A stretch of DNA of 64,000 nt from Promethearchaeia archaeon (GTDB lineage Archaea > Asgardarchaeota > Lokiarchaeia > Sigyniarchaeales > SOKP01). The position numbers and the translations under genes were made by a program. This document shows positions 8,908 through 17,802 of the stretch, in pieces (within the stretch, counting starts at the first letter, position 1; the number at the start of each line of letters is the position of its first letter). Under the pieces are notes generated by a model, which searched no databases, was not told the origin of the DNA, and worked only from the letters and a program-made list of their open reading frames with translations. The stretch covers positions 1-64,000 of the forward strand of contig JAHQWG010000003.1 of the NCBI GenBank assembly GCA_029856045.1. Reading direction: 5' to 3'.

Positions 8908-9672
8908 GTGAAAATTCGTATGAAATTTAATATCTCAAAAAGAGATTTATCAATATTTATTATTCTACTTTTCTCATTTAATTTAATAAATCTATTATTT
9001 CTCAATTTTGATAATACTAATTCATTTGAAATTAATTATGAAAATCAGAAAATACCGAAAATTTCTCAATCTGAAGCGAGTGAAAATCTAAGTGTGGAAA
9101 TTAAAAGTTATAGTCAATTAATTTGGTTTAGTGGCAATGTTGTAATAGAAACATCCAGTAATATTTCAGGATATTTAAAAATTGGTTTATCAGACGGTTT
9201 AGGAGGAAGTTATTTTCAGAATTTACAGCAAATAATTCCAATTTCCAATACTTCAGAAAATGAGATTTCTGAAATTCCAATAATCCCTCAAATGTATCTG
9301 TTTCCCGGAGTGTATAATTTATCATTTATTATTAATTATATTCCATTAATAAATTCAACTGATGAAACTACTATATTATCTAGCCAATTGCAGATTAATG
9401 TTGGATTAGGGCTTCCAATGCTGATAGTGCTGATTATTATATTTGGAATATCATTTACATTAATTCTTACCAAAAAAGAAACCATAAAAGAAGAGATTTT
9501 AGCCTATGAGCCAGAAAAACAAATTGAAGATGCTTTGGATGCACCTCAAGGTAAGATTAAATGTCCAGAATGCAAAAAAGTCATCGATGAAGGACTTATA
9601 TTTTGTCCGGAATGCGGAAAACGGATTCCTGAATTCCTTAGATATCGTCCGGAAACTACTGTTCCTAGTTAG
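8908..9672 (+). CDS. Membrane protein with C-terminal zinc ribbon
   Basis: The 254-residue protein has an N-terminal hydrophobic anchor or signal (about residues 14-33) and a Ser/Asn-rich, beta-rich outside region. A membrane helix follows near residues 165-187 (LPMLIVLIIIFGISFTLIL), then a cytosolic tail with a rubredoxin-like zinc ribbon, CPECKK...CPECGKR. The outer domain resembles Ig-like or CARDB-like beta domains only in general character. The start may be GTG 8908 or ATG 8920; neither has an SD. I do not recognise a family. The double-CPxCxK ribbon suggests a protein-binding or regulatory tail. Confidence 0.6.
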   Translation: MKIRMKFNISKRDLSIFIILLFSFNLINLLFLNFDNTNSFEINYENQKIPKISQSEASENLSVEIKSYSQLIWFSGNVVIETSSNISGYLKIGLSDGLGGSYFQNLQQIIPISNTSENEISEIPIIPQMYLFPGVYNLSFIINYIPLINSTDETTILSSQLQINVGLGLPMLIVLIIIFGISFTLILTKKETIKEEILAYEPEKQIEDALDAPQGKIKCPECKKVIDEGLIFCPECGKRIPEFLRYRPETTVPS

Positions 9673-9745
9673 CTGTCTATACAAATTGAATTAATAATAT
9701 TTTTTTTAATTTAAAATTTTAAAGAATTTGTGACGTGAATCAAAA

Positions 9746-10261
9746 ATGAATTTTAATTATAAAGGAATAATCTCAGTAATAGGTTCTAGCGAAATAGATT
9801 CTGAAACCGCTGAAAAGGCTCGAAAAATTGGAAAATTAATAGCTAAGAATAATTATATTCTAGCATGTGGTGGAATGGGAGGAGTAATGGAAGCTGCATG
9901 TAAGGGGTGTAAAGAAGAAAATGGTTTAACTATCGGAATTTTGCCGACAGGAAATAAAAATAACGCCAATCCATATGTAGATATTAAAGTTCCAACAGCG
10001 CTTGGGCATGCGAGAAATACAATAGTTGCTTTAACAGGTGATGGAATTATAGCTGTAGCTGGAAATGCTGGTACTTTAAGTGAAATCTGTTTTGCATGGG
10101 TATATAATAAACCAATTTGTGTATTGACTAGTGTAAAGGGATGGTCATCTAAAATGGCAAATCAAAAATTAGATTATAGAAGAAAAGAAAAAATTCATGG
10201 AGCTAATACACCAGAAGAGGCAGTAAAAAAGATTATTGAACTAATTGAAACTAATGAATGA
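9746..10261 (+). CDS. TIGR00725/LOG-like nucleotide-binding protein
   Basis: The 171-residue Rossmann-fold protein has CGGMGGVMEAACKG, a GILPTG segment and LTGDGIIAVAGNAGTLSEI, the order seen in the TIGR00725 (YvdD-related) group of SLOG/LOG proteins. True LOG enzymes release cytokinin-type bases from nucleotides using PGGxGTxxE. Here that motif is AGNAGTLSE, so the glycine loop and the Glu are kept. The substrate is unknown, probably a nucleotide. It is a single gene with AT-rich flanks. Confidence 0.78.
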   Translation: MNFNYKGIISVIGSSEIDSETAEKARKIGKLIAKNNYILACGGMGGVMEAACKGCKEENGLTIGILPTGNKNNANPYVDIKVPTALGHARNTIVALTGDGIIAVAGNAGTLSEICFAWVYNKPICVLTSVKGWSSKMANQKLDYRRKEKIHGANTPEEAVKKIIELIETNE

Positions 10262-10289
10262 AATATTTCAAAAATAAATTTGTAAAGTC

Positions 10290-11072
10290 CTAGTCATGAT
10301 ATTCCTTCTTTTTCTTCTTTTTACCTGACGAAGACCACCCACCAGAACCATCAATAGAATCAGCACCAGCAATTGCTGCAACAATAATGAGAACAACAAT
10401 TAGAACTATAACAAGAAATATCAATAAAAAACATAAGATTCTGAATGCAATAAATATCCAGAAATCATCTTTTATTTTTTTTGTCATTATTGTACCATAC
10501 AACATAATGATTAAGGATATACTAATTAAATATATCATAGAAACTAGAATTACAATCCAATTAGTGATTGCCATGACAAAAATATAAAATAATAACACCA
10601 TAATTATACCTATTGCTATTAAAAGGAATTGAAGCCAAAAATATCCAGCTGCAAGAAATTTATCCTTTAAGATAAGCCCCATTATTAATATAATTGCAGT
10701 TCCCCATACCGACAAACTAACAAAAACATGAACATATATCGAAAAATCCGAAAGCCATATAAATATAGGAACGCTGAGGACTCCGGCAGTAAAAGCGAAC
10801 ATAAAATAAATAATGAGTCCTGAAATATTTTTTCCTTTTCGGGAAACAATGTAAAATATAACGAATAAAATAGCATTTAGGATAATCATTATAACATATA
10901 TGGCGCCAATATCCAATAATGACGCTATTTCTGTGAAAATTATGCCAAAAAGGATTTCACTAATTAACCAAATTAAGGATCCAATAAATATAGTTGGCAT
11001 TACTTTTTGTAAAAATACTGTACGTTTAGAATCAGTAAGAATATATTTAGAAACCATTTTTAACAATCCCAA
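10290..11072 (-). CDS. Polytopic membrane protein, about 7 helices
   Basis: The 260 residues form about seven hydrophobic helices with a short N-terminal cytosolic part and a polar C-terminal tail (SSSGKKKKKKEYHD). Helix spacing and the segment FMFAFTAGVLSVPIFIW faintly resemble the Bax-inhibitor-1/TMBIM fold, which would make it a pH-sensitive calcium leak channel. The paired acidic residues of that family are not clearly placed, so this is only a suggestion. The gene runs toward the LOG-like gene and away from the Rag-like GTPase at 11261. Confidence 0.55.
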   Translation of the reverse strand: MGLLKMVSKYILTDSKRTVFLQKVMPTIFIGSLIWLISEILFGIIFTEIASLLDIGAIYVIMIILNAILFVIFYIVSRKGKNISGLIIYFMFAFTAGVLSVPIFIWLSDFSIYVHVFVSLSVWGTAIILIMGLILKDKFLAAGYFWLQFLLIAIGIIMVLLFYIFVMAITNWIVILVSMIYLISISLIIMLYGTIMTKKIKDDFWIFIAFRILCFLLIFLVIVLIVVLIIVAAIAGADSIDGSGGWSSSGKKKKKKEYHD

Positions 11073-11260
11073 AAATCTATTAAACTGATAATTAAATTAT
11101 TATCATTTATGGATTTATAAAGTTATTGATCAATAATTTTTTTTTTAAGAAATATCAGTCAATAATTTAAATTAGTTTTTTTATTTTATTATCGTAATAT
11201 AAATATATGGCGAAATGTTTTTTTAAAGATATATAGTTAAAAATTATAAAATAATAAGAA

Positions 11261-12205
11261 ATGCAATATCTCAAAAGTGAAGAATTAGCAAAAAAGATTT
11301 TGTTTACAGGTTTAGACTTCGCAGGAAAGAGCTCAATTATTCTTGCTCTACAGAAAGAATTTTCAAAGATAGCTATACTCAAACCTACTCGAGGCGCAGA
11401 CAGGAGCGTATTCTCTTTTTTAGGATATGAATTTAGTACTTGGGACCTCGGCGGTCAGCAGGCTTACAGAATTAATTATTTACGAAATCCGACTAAATAT
11501 TTTGATAAGACTGAGATTGCAATTTATGTAATTGATATTCAAGATCCAGCACGCTTTGATGATGCAATTGGATATTTAGCGGATGTTATTAAGCAATTTA
11601 AAGAACTTGAAATTGAACCTCCACTCTATGTCTTTTTCCATAAAGTTGATCCAGCATTAATTAAAGAATCAAAGACAGATTTAAACAATTTAATATTAGA
11701 TCTTACTGAAAAAATTAATAATGCCATAGAATATGAAAAAATTAATTTTTATGAGACATCTATTTATGATTTATTTTCCATCATGGCAGCTATTTCGGAA
11801 ATTTTACTTAATCTTTATCCGAAATCTAACCTTATTGATAAGACTCTTTCCGAATTCGGGAAAAAAATTGAAGCTGAAGGACTTATGATCATAGATGATA
11901 ATTCATTACTTGTAGGTAGATATTACTCGAATGATGAAATTAAGCAGATTTTAAGTGCAAGTTCTCCATATTTCTTAACATTACATGATAGGTTTAATGA
12001 GGCAGATATGGAAGGTTCTCCAAAAAAAGAGGATGAGGGAATGGTTGTACAAAGATTTGGAAAATATTTTCAATTTAAAGAAATTAAGTTCCGTTCTGAT
12101 CCTGGGGGACGATATTATTTATTGATTGCGAAAGATACTTATGAATTTGATATAAATTTAATAAACGAATTCGTAGAAATTTTCCAAGATATTTTTACAA
12201 TTTAA
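11261..12205 (+). CDS. Rag/Gtr-like small GTPase with C-terminal Roadblock-like domain
   Basis: This 314-residue protein has G1 GLDFAGKSS (17-25), G3 WDLGGQ (61-66), G4 HKVD (127-130) and G5 TS (166-167). The HKxD motif in place of NKxD, the GGQ and the ETSIYD stretch leading into a C-terminal domain are the features of eukaryotic RagA/Gtr1. That domain (about 190-314, with KIEAEGLMIIDDNSLLVGRY) has the Roadblock-like strand pattern by which Rag proteins pair. It lacks the N-terminal longin part of its two paralogues. A Roadblock protein gene follows 153 bp downstream, and the two products may bind each other. AT-rich TATA-like sequence lies about 30-40 bp before the ATG, so the mRNA is probably leaderless. 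Confidence 0.85.
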   Translation: MQYLKSEELAKKILFTGLDFAGKSSIILALQKEFSKIAILKPTRGADRSVFSFLGYEFSTWDLGGQQAYRINYLRNPTKYFDKTEIAIYVIDIQDPARFDDAIGYLADVIKQFKELEIEPPLYVFFHKVDPALIKESKTDLNNLILDLTEKINNAIEYEKINFYETSIYDLFSIMAAISEILLNLYPKSNLIDKTLSEFGKKIEAEGLMIIDDNSLLVGRYYSNDEIKQILSASSPYFLTLHDRFNEADMEGSPKKEDEGMVVQRFGKYFQFKEIKFRSDPGGRYYLLIAKDTYEFDINLINEFVEIFQDIFTI

Positions 12206-12358
12206 AACAGGAAAAACTCATTTGTTCTATAAATTCGAATATACTTGCTCTTTTATTAGTTTATAGAAGAAAAATATTTAACTTTTAATTATTATATTTC
12301 AGTTAGAGAAATTTTCTAAATTAAAAATCAGTAAAAATTTGTCCGAAGTGAAGATTGA

Positions 12359-13300
12359 TTGATAATTTGTCCGAATTGTGGTTTTACCAACGATAATCAA
12401 TCCCAATACTGCCGAAAATGTGGTACCGCAATTTCGAATGTTTTTTCCCCTCCAAAAGTAAAAATTCCAATCTTTAATTCTGAAAATGAAGAAATTATTG
12501 GGGATAAACGAGAGGTTAGAAATGATTTACAACCCATTCAGAGAGATACTAAAGTACCCCCAAAACAAAAAGAGCAAGAAAATACATGGACTCCAGATGT
12601 TTCAATTAATAATAAATATGATTTTAATCTCAGAAAAATACCAAAGGTTTCAGAAATTGATGAACCTACTACAAGAAAAGGGAGACCTGCTTCAATATTA
12701 CAAGAAATACCCCCACAACCCTTTTCACTTCAAAGTATTCCATTAACTAATAGTAAAAAGCAATCTTCCCAAGTTCAAAATATTCAGCCTCCAAAAAGAG
12801 AAGAAATATCTTCATCAATGACGAATGCAATGCAAACCCTTACAAAAAATCTTACAACTAAAAAGAAACCGATGAGAACTTCACAAGAATCTCTTGAAAC
12901 TCAACCGGATACAAAATATGAAGAGATCATCTCTAATAATTTGGATGAAATATTAAGAAACATATCAAGATTAGACAAGAATATAGAAGCTTCGGCAATT
13001 ATTAACCCTGATGGAGTGATATTATCTTCCGCACTTTCAGGAAGAGTAAATGACTCATTATTTGTCTCAATTGGAAAAACTTTATCGGTCATTGGTAATG
13101 ATATAGTTAATGCATTAAATACAGGAGCCTTAAAATCCGTTACAATTAATGGAACTCATGGAAAATTTAGTTTAGCGCCAATAGTCAGTGATGTTCTTCT
13201 TCTAATTTTAACTGGTCCGAGAGGAAAAGCAGGAATCATACATTTAGCTGTTAGCTTATTTAAAAAGCAATTTAAATCATATACGGAAAAGAGAAAATAA
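12359..13300 (+). CDS. Zinc-ribbon Roadblock/LC7 domain protein
   Basis: The 313-residue protein begins with a zinc ribbon (CPNCGFTNDNQSQYCRKCG, residues 4-22). It continues with about 160 low-complexity Pro/Gln/Lys/Ser-rich residues and ends in a Roadblock/LC7 domain (about 190-310). The latter shows LDEILRNISRLDKNIEASAI, INPDGVILSS, and a late TGPRGKAGIIHL. Roadblock domains dimerise and, in eukaryotes, form the Ragulator platform for Rag GTPases; in bacteria MglB regulates MglA. The start is TTG 12359, because an in-frame TGA sits immediately upstream and the ribbon begins at residue 4. It follows a Rag-like GTPase gene, so a regulator/GTPase pair is likely. Confidence 0.82.
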   Translation: MIICPNCGFTNDNQSQYCRKCGTAISNVFSPPKVKIPIFNSENEEIIGDKREVRNDLQPIQRDTKVPPKQKEQENTWTPDVSINNKYDFNLRKIPKVSEIDEPTTRKGRPASILQEIPPQPFSLQSIPLTNSKKQSSQVQNIQPPKREEISSSMTNAMQTLTKNLTTKKKPMRTSQESLETQPDTKYEEIISNNLDEILRNISRLDKNIEASAIINPDGVILSSALSGRVNDSLFVSIGKTLSVIGNDIVNALNTGALKSVTINGTHGKFSLAPIVSDVLLLILTGPRGKAGIIHLAVSLFKKQFKSYTEKRK

Positions 13301-13320
13301 TAATCACTAATTGCTGAATT

Positions 13321-14148
13321 TTAAAAAATATTTGTTAAATTTTTTTGAATTGTTATATTAGTTATTATTTCATAAATAAAAAATTTCTCGTTGTAATCAA
13401 ATTCTTGGATGAATCTGTTTAAATGAAAAATAGATACAATAGGAACTTGAATGTAACTTAATTTAACTTTATTCTCAATTAATGTTACAATCATTGGAAT
13501 AAGTTTAAAGGGCATAAATGCTTTTATTTTTTGAAGCTCATTTTGATTTAAAAGTATAGTAATTAATTTTGATATAACATCAGGATTTTTTATTAAGGCA
13601 CGCATTCTTCTTGATTGAAGTTTTGCTGCTCTATTAATTGCTGATAAATTATTTGTCCTACAATTCCAATGTTTTGCATCAATTAAAAGAATCAGTCTTC
13701 CCAATATGGCTATTACATCTATTTCATACCGTTTTTGATCAGTTTTACGATAATAATTTGAGTGATCAGTAAATCTAAAATTTTTTATTACTTTAAATTC
13801 ATTTTTTTCAAAAATCTTTGAAATTAAATCTTCAAATTCTTTCCAATTCAATAATTTTGACAATTTCATTATATCTATATCTAAATATTTAGCAGCCTCC
13901 AAAACAAAAAGAGATTTTTGAACTTTAATGTACTCATTATAAAATGTAAGACCACATTCAATTGATACCGAAAAATCTTTTATTAGTTCAATATCATATT
14001 GTGAGAAATTCTCAAAAAAATTTTCTTCAAGAGAGATATTAATATAAGTATTTTGAGTTCTATATTGGTCCAATTTACTTATATTGTAATAAATTTTTCG
14101 AAAAAATAAAGAAATGGTTTTATATTTATCAGAAAATTTAGAAATCAT
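13321..14148 (-). CDS. Putative PD-(D/E)XK nuclease (NERD/Mrr-like)
   Basis: The 275-residue protein contains a central KRYEIDVIAILGRLILLIDA followed by KHWNC, matching the E...D...(D/E)xK core of restriction-endonuclease-like folds. It is flanked by EFEDLISKIFEKNEFKVIKN, the usual first helix and strand before the core. NERD and Mrr-type nucleases have this order. The N-terminal 100 residues are helical and may recognise a partner or DNA. No methyltransferase or helicase gene is nearby, so a classical restriction system is unlikely; a lone repair or defence nuclease is possible. The gene is convergent with the Roadblock gene. Confidence 0.65.
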   Translation of the reverse strand: MISKFSDKYKTISLFFRKIYYNISKLDQYRTQNTYINISLEENFFENFSQYDIELIKDFSVSIECGLTFYNEYIKVQKSLFVLEAAKYLDIDIMKLSKLLNWKEFEDLISKIFEKNEFKVIKNFRFTDHSNYYRKTDQKRYEIDVIAILGRLILLIDAKHWNCRTNNLSAINRAAKLQSRRMRALIKNPDVISKLITILLNQNELQKIKAFMPFKLIPMIVTLIENKVKLSYIQVPIVSIFHLNRFIQEFDYNEKFFIYEIITNITIQKNLTNIF

Positions 14149-14275
14149 TAAATTTCAAGGTTGAAATTTCATATAAAATTTTTATTAATCAATTTTTTTA
14201 ATCCTAAGATAATTTATAATACAACGAGACAATTCAATAAGTATAAAATTTCAATAGATAATATGTGAATATAGA

Positions 14276-14713
14276 GTGAAAAGCAAAAAATTGGAAGAAG
14301 AGTTTAATTTAGTTAAACATATGTTGCCAAATGTTATAAACAGTAAATTAGAGGTTGTCAAATTTAAACCCGAAGCGATTATTAATTCTTTATCACTTGA
14401 AACTGATGCAACAAGAGATGAAGCAAATCTTGTAACTCTAGAGGTAATAAGAAAGATTATCTCTGCAAATCTAAAAATTTTAACTGCACCCTTAATCAGG
14501 GAATTAGTCAATGCTACATTATTATCAAAAGGGCTTGAATTATATCGATATCAATATACTAGACTAGGATTACCTTTTTATGATTTTGGTAAGAAATTAG
14601 AATCTCAAAATATTAGTAGCGAAGATATTTTTAATCATTTAAAAACCGAATATGTGGAAGTAAAAAAATTAATAAATAAATTAAAAAATAGAGAATTTAA
14701 GGACAAATCATAA
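14276..14713 (+). CDS. Stand-alone ATP-cone domain protein
   Basis: The 145-residue protein holds one ATP-cone (about residues 26-92): VVKFKPEAIINSL, a helix ending VIRKIISAN, then LIRELVNATLLSKGLELY. The next segment, RYQYTRLGLPFYDFG, is the conserved stretch that follows the ATP-cone in anaerobic ribonucleotide reductase (NrdD). There the cone is the allosteric site that turns activity on with ATP and off with dATP. Here no reductase body follows and no NrdD is in the window. The product could be a separately coded activity switch, or a nucleotide sensor regulating transcription as NrdR does; it has no zinc ribbon, which argues against NrdR. The start is GTG 14276; nearby upstream ATG/GTG are closed by stops. 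Confidence 0.7.
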   Translation: MKSKKLEEEFNLVKHMLPNVINSKLEVVKFKPEAIINSLSLETDATRDEANLVTLEVIRKIISANLKILTAPLIRELVNATLLSKGLELYRYQYTRLGLPFYDFGKKLESQNISSEDIFNHLKTEYVEVKKLINKLKNREFKDKS

Positions 14714-14901
14714 GTTGCGTTATAATAGATTAAGGAAAGTTAATCTTATTTTTTAAAGAGTTAATGATTTCTAACGATTCTTTAATTAAATTAAATTTAT
14801 TTTTTGGAACCAATTAAAAATAATTGAAGATTTAAATAAGTTAAATAGATGAAACTAGTAAAAATCTATTTATTGAAATAATTGATAGGAAAGGGTATAA
14901 G

Positions 14902-16332
14902 TTGGCTAATAGTCAGAATTCAAATAACGTAAAGAATATAGAAGAGTCTTCTATTATTAAAGCTATTGTTGTATCCATTTTTGATGCGGAAGGGCCAACA
15001 CCTAAATATTATTATCCAGAAAATTTAAATGAAGAATCACGGCTTTTAATAGCAATGAAAACCATAAGTTTGCTTATGGGGGAGGCAACATATCAAGATG
15101 GCAATGCAATAGAAGGCGTTAATTATTTTGGCATTTTACCTTTCCCAGATATAAAATTAAATGGATTGACCTATTTTTTTCTTATATATGACCCTGAAGC
15201 AAGAGGTCAAGCAAAAGCATCTACAATTACTATTTTAGTTGACGAGGAAAACAAATCATTTTTCTATGATAATATTAAATATTTACGAGTTATTATTGAC
15301 AAAGCTGCTTCTCAGATCCAAACTGCTCAGGACTCAAATGAAATGAAAAACATTTTAAATTCTCTACGTATGCAATTATTAAATTTTATCAAAGATTTAA
15401 AACACCCATTTTCTCAAACCAGACAAATAAAAATTTTATTTGCGGGATTGGATAGGTCCGGTAAAAGTTCATTTGTTCTTGGAATACAGAAAAAATATTC
15501 TGAAATAATAAAAGTCTTACCAACTAAAGGTGTATCAAGAGAGATAAGTGAGTTATTTGGTGCTCAACTCATACGCTGGGAACTTGGTGGTCAGAAAAGC
15601 TACCGAGATCAGTATCTTAAGGAAAGCGAAGTTTATTTATATAACGTTGATTTATTATTTTTCTTGATAGATGTTCAAGATTTAAAAAGAAGGGAAGAAG
15701 GATTAAAATATTTTAAAAAATTAATTGAATCTCTTGAAAACATTGATGATTTCCCTCCTATTGTATTATGTTTCCATAAGACAGACCCAGACATAAAAAA
15801 TGAAGAAAAAATTCGTGAAAACATTGAATTCTTAATTATGAGAATTCAAGAATTTACCCAAAATTATTATATTAAAATATTTGAAACATCAATATTTGAC
15901 CACTGGTCATTAGTCTCTGCCTTTTCCTACGGTATTAGTAGATTATCTCCAAATAGAGAGATTTTTAAAAAGCAATTGGAGTGGTTTGCTAATAAAACAG
16001 ATTCTGAAGCTATTTTACTCTTAAATGAAAAAGCAATAATTTTATCAAATTTTTCAAGAGATGATGTCTCAGGAAAAGTTTTCGAGATTTCCGCCCCTCA
16101 TTTTCAAACATTATATAAGACATTTAAAGAATTTAAGATTTTGAAAAAAGATTTCCTTGTATCTTCTGGAATTTCTCAAACTAAAAAGATATTATTTAAG
16201 AAACTTAGTATTGGGAAATTTAATTTATATCTTCTCCTATTCATTAGTAGTGAAGATTATATTGAGAAAATTGATGAAAATTTGGAAGAGTTTATTTCAA
16301 GAATTGAAGTATTGATACAAACATATATTTAG
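14902..16332 (+). CDS. Longin-like - Rag-type GTPase - Roadblock/longin-like fusion
   Basis: This 476-residue protein is a paralogue of the one at 6340-7851 with the same three-part layout. A longin-like N-terminus (about 17-150, IIKAIVVSIFDAEGPTPKYY) is followed by a GTPase with G1 GLDRSGKSS (182-190), G3 WELGGQ (226-231), G4 HKTD (292-295) and G5 ETSIFD. The C-terminus contains SEAILLLNEKAIILSNFS. The G3 box has Glu in place of the usual Asp. Both longin-like parts share the pattern xSIxxxxGPxPKYxxPE. It is probably a cytosolic nucleotide switch. The start is TTG 14902, with no better start before the conserved region. Confidence 0.8.
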   Translation: MANSQNSNNVKNIEESSIIKAIVVSIFDAEGPTPKYYYPENLNEESRLLIAMKTISLLMGEATYQDGNAIEGVNYFGILPFPDIKLNGLTYFFLIYDPEARGQAKASTITILVDEENKSFFYDNIKYLRVIIDKAASQIQTAQDSNEMKNILNSLRMQLLNFIKDLKHPFSQTRQIKILFAGLDRSGKSSFVLGIQKKYSEIIKVLPTKGVSREISELFGAQLIRWELGGQKSYRDQYLKESEVYLYNVDLLFFLIDVQDLKRREEGLKYFKKLIESLENIDDFPPIVLCFHKTDPDIKNEEKIRENIEFLIMRIQEFTQNYYIKIFETSIFDHWSLVSAFSYGISRLSPNREIFKKQLEWFANKTDSEAILLLNEKAIILSNFSRDDVSGKVFEISAPHFQTLYKTFKEFKILKKDFLVSSGISQTKKILFKKLSIGKFNLYLLLFISSEDYIEKIDENLEEFISRIEVLIQTYI

Positions 16333-16363
16333 GAAAAGAAAATTTAACTCCTATTTTTAAAAT

Positions 16364-17689
16364 TCAATAATTGTTAGAATAAGAATAGTTTTGATACATT
16401 GCTTCCTTTTTCTTCTTATTTTTACTAGTTTTTATAAAAATGTAAATTATAACTAATAGAGTTATTAGTAAAATTAATCCGACTATAATATACATCATAG
16501 TATTATCTTCTATTAAATTTACTTCAAGCACTTTAACGTTTATTAATGTATCATACTTGAAAATTGCATTAGATTGAAATACAGGACTTGGAAGAACCGA
16601 ATATTCACTAAATATTGATAAAGATGGAACTTCGAACCATGCTCCAATGTTCGCGGTTAAATGAATAAAGTCCATATAATTAAAATAGTTAAATCCAGCG
16701 CTACCCCAAGTTGGATCACATGGTATCCATCCTAGATTCGGGACGTAATATTCTAACCAAGCATGTAATAAAGCATTAGAATCAGGTTCTCCTGCAGAAA
16801 GTTGTGAATTTTTTAAAAAATTGCTATAATAACTCCATTCTGTGCCAACTATTGGATTATAGTTTGGTGTAGCTTGACCAGAAGCAGTAACATTGCTTAA
16901 AATCATGCCCGTGCATTTTCTAGCTGGAATTCCTTGGATTCTTAGTAAAGTAATCATCAAATCAGAGAATTCACTACAATCTCCCTCTTTATTTTGATAT
17001 GCCCACAGGGCCCCCCATTCTACGGGTTGTCCTACATATTCTATATTTTCAGAAACATAATCGTAAATTGCTTTAGCTTTATCAATTGGGTTGCTTAATC
17101 CTTCAGTAAGGCTATTAGAAAGAGCTATTAAAGTGGGGTCATTCATTTCAAAGAGTGGTTCTGCTTGACAATAAAGGTCATGAATTATATCTGAAGTGTT
17201 ATACGCACCAATATCTCCCCCAGGAACTCCCTCATCAAAAGAAATTTCATTCAATGTTATAACGTATTTCTGATTAATCGAAATAGGAGCACTATTCATA
17301 TTATTAATTGTTCTATTAAATAAATAGTAATGATTACCGAATTTATCTGTTTGAGTAATTATTTCAGTTCCATTACCTTCAATTGAATGAGTTTCTAATG
17401 ACGATACTTGTATCGGGGGAGTAAATACATATTCGCTAGGAATACGATTATCAAAAAAAGAGTTTTTTAAATAAAAAGTATAAGAATTTGTACCTAAACG
17501 AGTTAAAGTCCAATTAATCGTAATTTCGTAAGTAACATTTTGAATCATATTATAATGTGTTATTCCTGGGTATTCTGATTTAATCGAAACTTGTTCTAAA
17601 CCTTTCACAAAATTAAAGTGAATAAATGAGAGATGACAGAAAGTTAATTCAAATAAAATAAATGTTAATATAATTGTTTTTTTTTGCAT
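16364..17689 (-). CDS. Exported transglutaminase-like protein with C-terminal membrane anchor
   Basis: The 441-residue protein has a hydrophobic N-terminal signal (residues 4-28) and a beta-rich domain. A transglutaminase-like core follows, with the full triad Cys238 (GDCSEFSDL), His309 (LLHAWLEYY) and Asp325 (CDPTWG). A C-terminal helix (about 398-420) and a Lys-rich cytosolic end complete it, so the catalytic part faces outside. Such domains act as cysteine peptidases or cross-linkers of proteins. The substrate is unknown; surface protein processing is a reasonable guess. It is convergent with the preceding GTPase gene. Confidence 0.82.
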   Translation of the reverse strand: MQKKTIILTFILFELTFCHLSFIHFNFVKGLEQVSIKSEYPGITHYNMIQNVTYEITINWTLTRLGTNSYTFYLKNSFFDNRIPSEYVFTPPIQVSSLETHSIEGNGTEIITQTDKFGNHYYLFNRTINNMNSAPISINQKYVITLNEISFDEGVPGGDIGAYNTSDIIHDLYCQAEPLFEMNDPTLIALSNSLTEGLSNPIDKAKAIYDYVSENIEYVGQPVEWGALWAYQNKEGDCSEFSDLMITLLRIQGIPARKCTGMILSNVTASGQATPNYNPIVGTEWSYYSNFLKNSQLSAGEPDSNALLHAWLEYYVPNLGWIPCDPTWGSAGFNYFNYMDFIHLTANIGAWFEVPSLSIFSEYSVLPSPVFQSNAIFKYDTLINVKVLEVNLIEDNTMMYIIVGLILLITLLVIIYIFIKTSKNKKKKEAMYQNYSYSNNY

Positions 17690-17802
17690 AATATTATAAT
17701 TCTTATTTTTATCGATCTAATAAAGTTAAAAAATATAAAATTGACTATTTTAAATCGGTAAATTCCATTCAAAAAAATCATTAATCTAAAAGAGGCTTAT
17801 GT

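Noticed and set aside
13321-14148. Restriction-modification system
   Set aside because: Only a nuclease-like gene is present; no methyltransferase, specificity or helicase gene is nearby.
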